Assembly (NCBI RefSeq): GCF_025698545.1
Contig: NC_068576.1
Span: 56,952,094 to 57,016,093, forward strand
DNA from: Gossypium raimondii
Lineage: Eukaryota; Streptophyta; Magnoliopsida; Malvales; Malvaceae
DNA length: 64,000 nucleotides
Direction: 5' to 3'
The notes under the pieces are model-generated. The model was not told where the DNA came from, did not search any database, and saw only the letters and a list, made by a program, of their open reading frames with translations. Within the stretch, counting starts at the first letter, position 1. The number at the start of each line of letters is the position of its first letter. Positions 12,862 to 24,760 of this stretch are shown piece after piece. The position numbers and the translations under genes were made by a program.

Positions 12862-13895
12862 GGTTCGAATACCTTTCTTGACATTGTAGCCTTTAGACCT
12901 TAGAAAAGGTGTCACCTTCGACTGAATTTCGTCGTAGCTGAGGAAGAACACCCCTCTGAATAACATTAACATACAAACTCGAAACACAAAAACCTGGAAA
13001 AAACAACCTTTGTTTAGACCAGTTGACGGAACAGTCGTCCATCGTATTAACTACTACAAGTAGCTTCGCCACACCTAAGGTCTTTGCCAATATGACATGT
13101 TCACCGGTCTGCCCTCCCTTCTCGTAACCGGTTTAGATTTCTCCTTTACGAGCAGATATCACCTAATTCAAGAGAAAACTTACAGTCCAAGCAGCGTAAG
13201 GCATTAAAGAAAAAAAAAACACTGATTCAACTTAGCAGCACACCGATATGAGCTTGAGAAGCGCCGTTGATCGTATTCGGAATATAACCCTTGTGACCCT
13301 AGTTAGTCAATACAAAATTATATTTAGTTTCTAATATAACTTGATAGTAACAACAGTAAGTTCAGAGGCAATGTTCTTACTGGTGCATCCAAAATAGTAA
13401 ACCGAGTTGTCTCGGTCTCGAAATGTGCTCTTCCGACTTCGATAGTTATACCCTGCAATCATGAAGCGATATATAGGCATTATTGCGAGAAACATATGCA
13501 TGTTCGAATAAAGATCAGTACCTTAGCCCTTTCCTCTTCATTAGTGTCTATAATGTGTGCCATGTACCTACAAAACAATCATGTTTAAAGCCCGAAGGGC
13601 TAACCGCTGAGGAAGAGTATTTGGCCTCCGATTGTTGACTTACCAGTATCAATGAATCAAGTAAACAATAGTCGAAAATCGAAATGTGCAATGGAGACTT
13701 TTGCAGTAAAAAAGATCCTCAATCACACTGATAACCAGCAATTTTGAACTGTTTCTCTAGCTTTAGTATATTCTGCTGATAACGAACATTAATATGCTAA
13801 TTCAAGCCAGCTTTCAAACAAAACGATGAAGCAGTTATGCGTACCGACGTGACCGATAAACACAGCACTCAAGTGGCGTTTCCTTCTGGTTTTTG
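12862..13895 (-). pseudogene. eRF3/GSPT1-type translation GTPase pseudogene, introns retained
   Basis: Minus-strand blocks in order: about 13840-13895 (KRHLSAVFIGHV, the G1 region, where the expected P-loop is ruined); 13520-13569 (MAHIIDTNEEERAK); 13382-13455 (ITIEVGRAHFETETTRF and TILDAP, ending at a GT donor); 13230-13298 (GHKGYIPNTINGASQAHIGV); 13008-13175 (ISARKGE, then AKTLGVAKLLVVV and DDCSVNWSKQ); 12862-12945 (YDEIQSKVTPFLRSKGYNVKK). This order matches the GTP-binding domain of eukaryotic release factor 3, which acts in translation termination. Introns separate the blocks, several with GT/AG ends, so it arose by genomic duplication and not from mRNA. Defects include the lost P-loop, stops between blocks and a donor changed to CTAAG after the IGV block. 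The N-terminal domain and the beta-barrel domains are missing. Confidence 0.85.
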
Positions 13896-15719
13896 TACCT
13901 ATGGCACAAAACAAAACACGGTAACGTAAACATGTATCCTACACTAACACCCGAGCCCCGACGTAAATACAAAGTTCAATAACCCATTGGAGATTATGCA
14001 CAGTCCGACCAGCTCGTCAGACCGAATGTGACAGAGTATTTTACCTGCAGAGTGTTCAAGCCGCAACGCATGGAGCTCAGCTTCAATATCTATATATACA
14101 TATGTATAAACCATAGAGATTAATTCCAATAATTATCAATTCTCACAACCAAGGCACACGTAGAAACTAAAAGTTAGTTAAGAAAAAATAACATTTTTTT
14201 AAAGCTACAAGAGTACTTATATTTACAAATAATTCATATCCAAAAATAAATTATAATAAAAAATTAATAATCTTGATATATTCAGATATGTGATTTAAGC
14301 TAACTAAAGCTTTATATTAACATCTCAAGGCATATTAATATTCCTTTAGCATTATGATTTTATTGGGATGTGGTTGCTAGGAAAGTTATTTAATTAATAA
14401 TATTTGGTATATATGGGAAGATGATAATTTATAAATGTACGTTTATTAAATAAAATATAATATTCATGTATTTAATTTTTATCATAAAATTTATTCTTAA
14501 CTAATTAAATATTTAATATTAAAATTTAATTGATAATTTTACATTATCTTTTCGAAACTAATGTAACATAATTTATTTTAGATATTGAAAAAAAACATAA
14601 TTTATTTGAATATTGCCTAGAATTCATTGGCTATTGGTAATAATTATAGTAGTGAAAACATTTTTTAAAATCCATGGCTGGACTCAATTAAAAGGAATTT
14701 TAATGAATCAAGTAAGTCTTACTTTAGCTCATATTTTGAAAGCATTACATATCTCAATACTATGGAAAGTTGACCTTAGTGAAAGAAGAAAGTGATAATA
14801 AAGTTTTTAAAATTGTATCGGAAGTTGAATTGGTAAAATTACTAATTTTAGGTTCAATCAGTTTATTCGGTTTAATTGAATAAAATATATATTTAAAATT
14901 AGAGAAAATCGATTCAACTGTGTTTTTAAATGAGTTCAATTAGTTTGTACGGTTCACAAATTAACCAGTCTAACCGATATCCCAATTGATTTTCAATTTG
15001 ACCCGCCGATCTAGACTTAGTTTGGATGGGCAGTGAAATTAGCTCCAGTGACATTAAAAATAGTTGTGGCAATGAGATTAATTATTATAGTGGGGAGATT
15101 CGAAATTGTAATAATAAAATATGTATTTGAATTCAAACACAACTGTAGCGATGAGATGAGAATGAAAAATATTAAGGATGCTAAGTTATATAAATAAAAT
15201 TAATGTTAAAAAATTGTATTTCATAGCAGATATTAAAATATATTAAATTTGTATTTGTTAAATATATTTTTATTTTTCGTATATCTACTTTTTTAGAGTA
15301 ATTTATATAAATTTTGATTATTTATATTTGTACTTATTTTTAAATATATTTTAAAGCATATTGTAATATATTCATTAAATTATATATTTTATATAATAAC
15401 AAAAAAACAACCTTAACTTAAATATTTATTTTTAATTGAAAATAAAAACTCGGTAACTAAAAAGGAAAAGAAAATGGCTAACGCTACAACCTAGGAAATC
15501 TATTTGTAAATTTGAAGAAAATTATCCATCACTTCCAAAAGTATATTTATTGGAAGAAATAAAGTATCAAAATATAAATACTTTATGTAATTAATTAACA
15601 TTATTAAACCATATAGCACATCCGAGTAATTTGTTCCGATTAATTAGCTTACAGAATTCGTTTTAATTTAGAAAATAGGACTAAAATAATATATGCATGC
15701 AATACATAAAAAATTACGA
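13896..15719. other. AT-rich intergenic DNA
   Basis: No gene is recognisable. At about 14810-15010 there is a degenerate repeat with 'ggttcaatcagtttattcgg' and 'ggttcacaaattaaccagtc', similar in style to repeats at 43310-43520 and 44700-44890. The remainder is low-complexity AT-rich sequence. Confidence 0.5.
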
Positions 15720-16639
15720 TTTTTTAGGAATTTGGTCCTATAAGTTTAAAAATTTATAAAAATGATCTAATTTTAAGATTAATTATAAAAATGACCTGAT
15801 TTCTACAGTAGAGTTGGGTGTCGCCACTTTCCCAAGTGGCACCACCCCAAAAATCCCAATTTTTTTGGTGCCACATAACAAATTAAAGGCACTGGACTGA
15901 AGTGTGCAAGGACAAAAGTATTTAAGCATCTGATGAAGTAATTACCTTTTGTAGGTTGGCCAAAAAAAAAGTGAGAGTATGGTGGCATCTAATTAAACTT
16001 TTAGTCTATTTACATGTTAGGTTTGTTCTCTTTTAAAATTAAATTTAAATATTCATTAAAAATATAAGAATAACAAAAATAAATCCTTCCTTTTATTTAT
16101 TTAAAACTATATAAAATTCTTATTTAAATTACCTAATATGTCCGTTAAAAAATTCCCCAAGTTTATTTAAATTTAAACATTTTCAATTCATTCCTAGCAT
16201 ATTTGAATTTAGATAAACTTGAAGAAATTATTTGAGAGATATATTAGGTAATTTAAATAAGAATTTTATATATTTTTAATTTTATTGTTTTTAAGAAAAT
16301 AAAAATGAGAATGATTTATTTTATTATTCTTATATATTTTAAAGTTATTTAATTTTAATTTTAAAACATACAAATAGATCAAAAATATAATTAGGTGTTG
16401 CCATGAGAGTATAGGACACTTTTTTGTCCAGCTAATTTAAAAAAGAAATTACTGACTATTTTACCAAAACTGACTCAAAAAATTTAATATTTACAAAAAT
16501 GACTCAGGTTTAAAAACAATCACCTAAATAACCTAAAATGAACCGTAAAAAGGGGTTTTGCCTATCAATGGTCGGCATCACCTGGTATTTTAGACCCATG
16601 ATTGCTTAATGATTGTGTCAGACTTTAAAAAATTAAATT

Positions 16640-17354
16640 TTTTAGTTCTGGCCAGTCAATGGTCGGCACCAGTGTATTTTTTTAAATAGTATCATACTGG
16701 TATACAAAAAATAAAAAAATAAAAAAAATTTGGGTGCTGGCCTATCACTGGCCGGCACCACCAGTACGAAAATGAAAAAAAAATTTAGGTGTTGGCTATC
16801 AATGGCCAGCACTACTACGAAAACAAAAAAATTTCGTTTCGATCGATGGTGTCGACCATTGATGGTCGACACCAAAAAAATTCGTTTCAGATCTTGGTGG
16901 TCCGGCCATTGATAGGCCAAAGATCAAAAAAATTCTGTTTTCGTACTGGTGCTTCCCATTGACAGCCAAGACCCAAAAAATTCTTTTTTCGTTTCGACTT
17001 GGTGCTTGGCCATTGATAGGCCAAGACCAAAAAAAATCATTTTCAGATCTTGGTGCCGACCATTGACAAAGCCAAGACCCAATTTTTTTTCGTTTTCGTA
17101 CTAGTTGTGACAGCCATTAAGAGGCCAGCACCCCAATTTTTTTTTCGTTTTCGTACTAATGCAAAGAATTGATGCCAACACCAAAATTTTTTTGTTTTAA
17201 GACAGTGGTGCCGCCATTGACAAAGCCAACACCAAAAAAATTAGTTTTAGATGCAGTGGTGCCGACCATTGACAGGCCAGCACCCAAAAAAAATTTTCTT
17301 TTCGTTTTCGTACTGGTGGTGCCAGCCATTGATAAGCCAGCACCACAAAAAAAA
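16640..17354. repeat. tandem hairpin-unit array, left segment
   Basis: About a dozen degenerate copies of a ~55-bp unit. The core is GGTGCCGGCCATTGACAGG followed by CCAGCACC, joined by A/T runs and 'cgttttcgtactgg'. The first three units (to about 16820) are in one orientation and the rest in the other. Apparent reading frames across this region only reflect the repeat period. The array continues at 23173 beyond the LTR insertion. Confidence 0.85.
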
Positions 17355-17959
17355 TGTAACACCCCTTAACCAGAATCCGTCGCCAGATTAGAGTTACGAG
17401 GCATTACCGATCAAAATCCAACTCAGAAATTATTTTTTTTAGACTAAACAACTCAAGTTAGACAGCATATAAAATACTTATATATTTTTTATACATTTAC
17501 AAGGCACCACTTAGCATATAAATTACAGCCTAAAACATACAACTTCATAAATTTTATTACATCTAAAATCATATATCATACCAATCAAAATGAATCAAGT
17601 ACAAAGCAGATAAGTATAATTACAAACATCATATTATTCAAATTGTTAACAAAAACATAAAGATTATATTTAACATTTTCTTTTTATAGCCAATACATTA
17701 AAAGAAATCCATATGTATCACATTGTATTATCTATCACAAGTTCCTACCATATCGGAATACACATGACCTACAATACCAATTTAAAATCAAACATACATC
17801 ATTAATCAACTTTCATATACTAACCATATTTCAAAAATCCAACTATATATTTATCATTTACCTAATCAAATCTTAATATCATAACTCAAGCATATATCCA
17901 AACATTTATTTCATTTCAATTTACTAACTATACTACATCTTACAACATAGGTAATCTAC

Positions 17960-18190
17960 CCTATTTGGACAGCATTTATATACCAACTTAGACAACATTT
18001 TCACACCAAAATTTGGACAGCATAAATACATCAATTTGGGCAGCATATAAACAACAGTTTGAGCAACATTTTACACCAAAACTGGACAGCATATATGCAA
18101 CATTTAAGCATCAAAACTGGACAGCATATATGTAACAAATTGGGCAGCATTTAAGCATCAAAATTGGACAGCATATATGTAACAAATTGG
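17960..18190. repeat. degenerate tandem repeat inside the outer LTR
   Basis: Repeated phrases 'ttggacagcatatatgtaac' and 'aaattgggcagcatttaagc' recur with a period of roughly 30-47 bp. The last two copies (about 18107-18190) are nearly identical. Confidence 0.7.
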
Positions 18191-18722
18191 TCCAACTCAT
18201 AACCAAATCAATCCATCATCCAATGCATAACTATTATACATATACTAATCACTTAATCAAATTTAAGATGTCCAAACTATATATATATCACATTTATTAT
18301 CATATCACAAACTTATACCATAATTCAATATGCAAAATTATAAACCCCATTTCCATGACCATTAAAAACCATATTCATAAACACCAAACTCGATCAAAAT
18401 AAGATGAGCCATTTTCGCATGGCTATTAATTTCATATACAAATTGACCCAAAATCAACATTTCAACTATGCTATACATGCCATATGCTCAAAAACAACTT
18501 AATAAAGTACCGAAAGTAACTGTCGATAGTGTGATAAGTCTTGCTGAAGATCCCCGAGCTCGTAATGAATTCCAAAATCTATAAAACGAAGAATAAACAT
18601 ACACACAGTAAGCTTTTACAGCTTAGTAAGTCATAAGCAGACATTATTCATTTTAACATTAATATCAAACCAATTTACTAAGCCAACCAAATCAAATATA
18701 AGTAAACATTTAACTTTATGAA

Positions 18723-21469
18723 TGTAATGGCCTAAATTCAAGGTTATCGGAACAGTGGTTTCGGGATCACAAATCCGATGAGGAAAAATTTATTTTTCTT
18801 ATATTTTTATGGTCTATGATTTCACGGAATGATTTTTTGAAAATTTCGTTCGAAAATTTCGACGTTTGGGCACTCAATTTAGTCAAAAGGACTAAATTGT
18901 AAAAAGTGCAAAAGTTGAGTTCTACATGTTAGAGGTGTCCAATTGTTATGAAACTTTAAATTAGAGGTCCTTATATGGTAATTATACGATTGGTAACTTG
19001 GTAGACAAAAATGGACATGAGATAAGTGAAATAGAAAATTTTTAAGTTAGGGGCAATTTGGTAATCTAGTAATTAAAATGAATTAAAAGGGAAAAAGATG
19101 GCAAAATCATCATCTTCTTCATTAGGACGAAATCAGCAAGGGAAGCCATAGTTAGGGTTTTCAAGCTTCCAAGCTCCATAGTAAGTGATCCCAAGCCCGC
19201 TTTTAATGTTTTTACGTTTTGAGATTAGGTAGCTTAATTTAGCTTATTCTAGCAATAATTTAACCTAGGGTTTATATTTGGAAAAATACCCATAGGTGAA
19301 AAGTGTTTATTTTGATGTCTTATGATAGAATATGAAGCTAGAAATTATGTTAAACAACTTTTGCTAAGCGATTTTAAGTGAAAACGAGTAAAACGACATA
19401 ATCGGTAAAAATACCTAATGTTCATAAGTACATGTTAGAGTGGGAATTTGATGTTTCCATAGAAGGGAAAAATGTTCAGAATGTTATAAAACATAAGAAT
19501 AAGAGATGAAGTTTAATTTCCGAGCCTTGGGGCAAAAATGTAATTATGTAAAAGTTTAGGGGCAAAATTGTAATTTTGAAAAAGTTAGAGTCAAGGGCTG
19601 TTTTGTTGAATGTGAGTATTAAATAAGTTAAATTTTCTATTTTAGATCAAGAAGAACGAAACTCGAGGTTAGACAAAGGGAAGAATAAAGTTGAAGACTA
19701 AGTTGTTGAATTGGACTATATTTGATACCGAGGTAAGTTTACGGTAAATAAATGCAATATTTCAATATTTATTATCAATGTTGTTATTTTCCAGCAACTA
19801 TGAATTTATTTTATGAATTTATTTGATGATGATCTAAGCATGAAATGATAGAGAATTAAAATTAAAAGTCCCGTTGATACATAAGGATGGTCTTTGGATA
19901 CGAATGTCATGACATTTGGGTAAAGAGGTCCCATGTAAGACCATGTCCGGGACATGGCATTGGCACCGAGATGAGAGGTCCCATGTAAGACCATGTCGGG
20001 ACATGGCATTGGCACCTAGATGAGAGGTCCCATGTAAGACCATGTCTGGGACATGGCGTTAGCTTGAGATGAGAGGTCCCAGTAAGACCATGTATGGGAC
20101 ATGGCATGGGCACCGATATGAGAACATCCATGTAAGACCATGTCTGGGACATGGCTTTGGCATGTTATTATCGAAGAGACCCGAGTATCCTTATTATTCC
20201 AATGTAGCTCAACGGGCTTGTAAACGAATTATGTTCATGAAAGTTCGGTTTAAAGCATAAATGGCAAGCTCGTAAGTTATAAGAGTTAAGAACTTATTAT
20301 ACTATCAATTGATGTTCAACAATGCAGCAAGAGTTGAGTAAGTTATGTACACAAGTATTCTAAGTAAACAAGCAAGAGAACTAGTATGAGATTAACTAAA
20401 GAGTAAACTAGAGATATAGATATTTGAGTTTAATTATTTAAGTTAAATATTGTTATTTATTTGCTAGTAAACTTACTAAGCTTTATGCTTACTTCTTTTA
20501 TTTCTCTTTCTCTTATAGTATTGCAAAGCTACTTCAAGGATCCTAAAGAAGTCGGAGATCGTCCACACTATCAACTACAATCGCTTCGGTATTTTATATC
20601 GAAACACGTTTGAGTTATGGCATGTATAGGGATTTAGTTATTTTGTATGTTTGTAATGATGATTTTGCTAATGAGTGATGTGTAAGTATTTGATGATGTA
20701 TGGTCATTAAAATGGTTAAGGATGAAGGTGTTTGTTGTTATGAAAGATTAGGTGATAAATTATGCATGGAAATCATGAAAGGATAAAATTTTGCAAAGAA
20801 ACAGAATTCAGGCAGCACAGTGACGTGAATTTGAAAAATCACCCAAGATAGTATAAAATGAATTAGAGGGTGAATGATATATGGAATTAAAGCTTGTTGA
20901 GTCTATTTTCATAGAAAAATAACGGTGTAGCAAAAGGAAATTTATATTTTAAGATATGTGAATTTTCGTGAGACAGGGTCAGAACAGTTTTTGGTGTCCC
21001 CTGTTTTGAGTTTAGAAAATCATTAAAAATTGTACAAAAATGGTTATGAGTTATAGTTTATATGTATAGATTTCTCATTGAGTTTATTTTCTGTAGAAAT
21101 AAGTAAGAACTTCATATGAAAATCCTACAGTGAGAAAACTTATTTTTAGTGACTAGAGGTCAGGGCAGTCAGGTGGTGAAACAGGGAGACTTTAACTAAT
21201 AAACTGTACTAATTGGCTGAACCAAAATTCTAAAAATTTTATGGTGAGTAGATATATGAGTCTAGTTTCAGGGAAAATTTACGGAATTAAATTTCGAGTT
21301 CTGTAGCTCAAGTTATAATTAATTTAGTAACTGCTGCGCGATTGGACAGATTTGCTGTAAATAGTGAAATAAATTTTCAAACCTAGTTTTTATGCTCCGA
21401 ATTGGTAAGATAAGCTAAGTAATGCCTCGTGCTCGACTCCGGAAACGGTCTCGGGTAAGGGGTGTTACA
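18723..21469 (+). mobile_element. inner solo LTR with perfect 5-bp target duplication
   Basis: Starts TGTAATGGCC at 18723 and ends GGGGTGTTACA at 21469, 2747 bp. It is flanked by ATGAA on both sides (18718-18722 and 21470-21474), a perfect 5-bp target duplication as left by LTR integrases. Its start, its end and its internal ~50-bp repeats match the outer LTR read on the other strand, so both belong to one family. No coding domain is present between the termini. Confidence 0.9.
19926..20166. repeat. five tandem ~50-bp repeats inside the inner LTR
   Basis: Five copies of a 49-50-bp unit beginning gaggtcccatgtaagacc and containing the near-palindrome CCATGTCCGGGACATGG. The first four copies are close to identical and the fifth has diverged. 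Confidence 0.85.
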
Positions 21470-21795
21470 ATGAAGCTTAATACACAAATACTCAAATACT
21501 TGTATACTTAACAATTTATAATTTAAGAATATAACAATAGGCCAAATCTTCTTATATCACAAATGCTTCTATAAGCCAAATTACTTATAAGCACGAATAT
21601 GCTCACACATTATTCACATATTAATTAACTTTGAATCATCAATTCAATATACAACTTACCTTAATTTCATAGCATGATATAAATACATACCTTTCCCTAT
21701 TATTTCGATTTCACATTTGGTCTTCGATTCACATTGCCCGTTGAACCGTTCGGAATTAAAAAGGATACACGGATAATCAGAAAGCTCGTACAATG

Positions 21796-21910
21796 TCATC
21801 GTCCCAGACGTGGTCTTACATGTAATCACATATCGATGTCACTGTCCCAGACAGGGTCTTACACGTAATCAAATATCGATGCCGACGTCCCAGACGTGGT
21901 CTTACACGAA
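21796..21910. repeat. three ~45-bp tandem repeats inside the outer LTR
   Basis: Three copies of 'cgtcccagacgtggtcttac' plus a spacer. In reverse complement they match the gtaagaccatgtctgggac block of the inner LTR, so they are the homologous region of the outer LTR with a different copy number. Confidence 0.75.
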
Positions 21911-23172
21911 AACACATATCAGAATCTTATGTCATGACATAAGTATCCTATCTATTCCTAGGGTTAGTACGGGGCTTTCAGACATTGATTATCGATCGAA
22001 TCAAACTCAAAACAAAATCCCTATTTCAAATATCACATTTGGTCAAAGCATATAACAAATAAAATAATTTAATTTATCACATATTATATATATTCTTGAA
22101 TTTAACAACATTTAAATGCTTATCGACTTACCTCGGATATCGACAGACACAGTCGACTACTCGACTACTTTCAACTTCCCCCGATCTAATTCTGTTGTCT
22201 TCTGTTCTTGATCTAAATAAGTTCAAATTTAACTAATTTAACCACATATTCATTCAATTAAATCCAAAAGCACATAAATGGGCAAATTACACTTTTGCCC
22301 CTAACATTTCACATTTTTCACAAATTAGTCCCTATTTCACAAGAATACAAAATAAACACACTTTCATTGCACAATAGCTTAGCCGAATATACACTAAGCT
22401 CATATAAGTCCTTGCATGTTATTTATTTCACATTTTAGTCCCTCAACTTACACATTTCTTAATTTAGTCCTTAATACACATTCTTATCAAAAATTACTAA
22501 TTAAAACATGAAAAATCTAACAACATATATTTATTTTCCATCATCTAACAACAAAAACAACAAGCTCCCTTCAATGGCATATCACAAAATACACAATCAA
22601 TTCAAAAATTCAAGCATTGGTTAGCTAAAACACAAAGCAACGATATCAAAAACGTAAAAATTATCAAAAACCGAGCTCGTTACATACCTTAATCAAACTC
22701 AAAAAATGGTCGAACCCTTAGCTTGTTCTTTTCTTTTTCTTTTCTTTTACATTCGGTTGATAGAAACAAAAGAAAATGATAATGGTTTTTTAACTTATGT
22801 TTGTTTTTATTATAATAACTTTATAATATATTATTTATTATTATAACCTTTATAATTATTATAAAAACTATATAATATATACATAGTGCCGTCCATTCAT
22901 TAATACAATGGCAAAATTGCAACATGAAACCTTCATATTAAAAGAACAACCACTATCTGGCCCTTCTAAAAATAACCACTAAATTTTTATTTCATGCGAT
23001 TAAGCCCTATTCTCAAATTAAGCACTCAAATAATGAAATTAATTCACGAAACTTTCACACATATAAATTCACACATAATAAACACAGAAAAAAGTTATTA
23101 AAATATTTTTCAGACTCGGATGTGTGGTCCTAAAACCACTGTTCCGATTTGGGTCAAAATCGGGCTGTTACA

Positions 23173-24650
23173 AAAAATTTTGTTTTCGTGCTGTTGCCGG
23201 CCATTGACAGGCCAACAAAAAGAAAATTCTTTTCGTTTTCGTACTGGTGGCGCCAGCCATTGATAGGTCAGCACCCAAAAAAAATTTGTTTTCGTACTGA
23301 TGCCGGCAATTGATAGGCTAGCACCCAAAAAGAAATTTTTAATTTTTGTACTAGTGGTGCCAACCATTGATAGGATAGCACCTAATTTTTTTTTGTTTTC
23401 GTACTAGATGTGCTGGCCATTGACAGGCCAGCACCAAATTTTTTTTTTTCGTTTTTGTACTGCTACCGGCCATTGACAGGTCAGCACCAAAAAATGTTTT
23501 TTTTTTGTTTTCGTACTGGTGGTGCCGACCATTAACAGGCTAGCACCCAATTTTTTTTTTTCGTTTTCATACTAGTGCCGACCATTGATAGGTCAGCACC
23601 TAAAATTTTTTTTTCGTTTTCGTACTAGTGCCCACCATTGACAGGCCAACACCAATTTTTTTTTGTTTTCGTACTGGTGGTGTTGGGCATTGATGAGCCA
23701 AAGACCGAAAAAAGAAAAAATTTTAGTTTTCAGATCTTGATGGTGCCGATCATTAATGACCAAAGACCTAATTTTTTTTCATTTTCGTACCGGTGATGCC
23801 GGCCATTAATAGGCCAGCACCCAAAAAAAATTTGTTTTCCTACTGGTGCCGGTCATTGACAGGCAAGCACCAAAAAAACTTTTTTTTTTAGTTTTCGTAC
23901 TGATGGTGTCGGCCATTAACAGGCTAGCACCCAAAAAATTTTATTTTTTGTTTTCGTACTGGTGGTGCCGGCATTAATAGGCCAGCACCCAAATTTTTTT
24001 TTTCGTTTTCATGTTGAAGCCGGCCATTGACAGGCCAGCACCCAAAAATAATTTTTTTTTCGTTTTTGTACTAATGGTGTCGGCCATTAACAAGCCTGCA
24101 CCCAAAAAAAATTTCTTTTTGTTTTTGTCTTGGTGGTCCATTATTGACATTGTGGTCGATATCAAATTTTTTTTTCATTTTCGATCTGGTCTTTGCCACC
24201 ATTTACTAGCCTGCACCCTAATTTTTTTTTTGTTTTTGTACTGGTTGTGTTGGCCATTGACAGACCAGCACCCAATTTTTTTTCATTTTTGTGCTGGTGG
24301 TGCCGGCCATTGATAGGCCAGCACAAGAAAAAACAATTTTGTTTTCGTGTTAGTGCCAGCCATTGACAGGCCAACACAAAAAAAATTTAGTTTTAGTACT
24401 GGTGGTGCCGACCATTGACAAGTCGGCACCTAACATTTTTTTTTCGTTTTATAATGGTGGTGCCGGCCATTGATAGGCCAGCACCCAAAATTTTTTTTTT
24501 CGTTTTTGTGTTGGTGCAGGCCGTTGACAGGCCAGCGCCAAAAAAGTTTTTTTTTTATTTTCGTATTTGTGTCGGCCATTGACAAATTAGCACCTAAATT
24601 TTTTTTTTTCGTATTTGTGGTGCCGGCCCTCAAAAAAATTATCTTTTTCT
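23173..24650. repeat. tandem hairpin-unit array, right segment
   Basis: About 27 head-to-tail copies of the ~55-bp unit, all in one orientation. Each keeps the inverted repeat GGTGCCGGCC / GGCCAGCACC around a 7-base loop (ATTGACA or ATTGATA). Spacers are A-runs, T-runs and 'cgttttcgtactggt'. It is continuous with 16640-17354 once the LTR insertion is removed. Confidence 0.88.
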
Positions 24651-24760
24651 GAGGATTTTGAGTGTGGTGCCACATGAAAAAATTGGCTGTAACCAACTTT
24701 ACTATAGAAATTAGGTCATTTTAATAATTTTAAATTTATAAGATTATATTCCTAAAAAAA

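Larger units (their letters stand above)
17355..23172 (-). mobile_element. outer solo LTR, interrupted by a second LTR
   Basis: On the minus strand it starts TGTAACAGCCCGATTTTGAC at 23172 and ends GGGGTGTTACA at 17355. Both flanks are poly-A (AAAAA on each side), which fits a 5-bp target duplication but is not decisive in an A-run. With the inner insertion and one duplicated 5-mer removed it is about 3066 bp. There is no gag-pol, so it is a solo LTR or an LTR-sized derivative. The long LTR suggests a Tekay/Del-type Ty3/gypsy family (inference). Confidence 0.8.
15720..24760. mobile_element. large inverted-repeat-bounded element built from hairpin units, interrupted by nested solo LTRs
   Basis: The left end (15720 onward, TTTTTTAGGAATTTGGTCC, then 'gacctgatttctacagtaga') is matched in reverse complement by the right end (24760 downward, TTTTTTTAGGAATATAATC, then 'gacctaatttctatagtaaa'). 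Between them lie the hairpin-unit array and a 5.8-kb LTR insertion; without the insertion the unit is about 3.2 kb. No transposase-like reading frame is visible, so it would be non-autonomous. A second inverted-repeat-like start at about 16453 matches the left end of the element at 25867, so this may be a composite of two elements. Confidence 0.5.

Noticed and set aside
18723-21469. Possibility that the TGTAA...TTACA unit is a DNA transposon with short terminal inverted repeats
   Set aside because: The 5-bp target duplication, TG...CA ends and long single unit fit an LTR better. The inverted look of the ends is only the TGTAA/TTACA symmetry.
23173-24650. Regular repeat-spacer array resembling a CRISPR
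   Set aside because: The repeats are degenerate, the spacers are A/T runs and not unique sequences, and the DNA is a plant nuclear genome.
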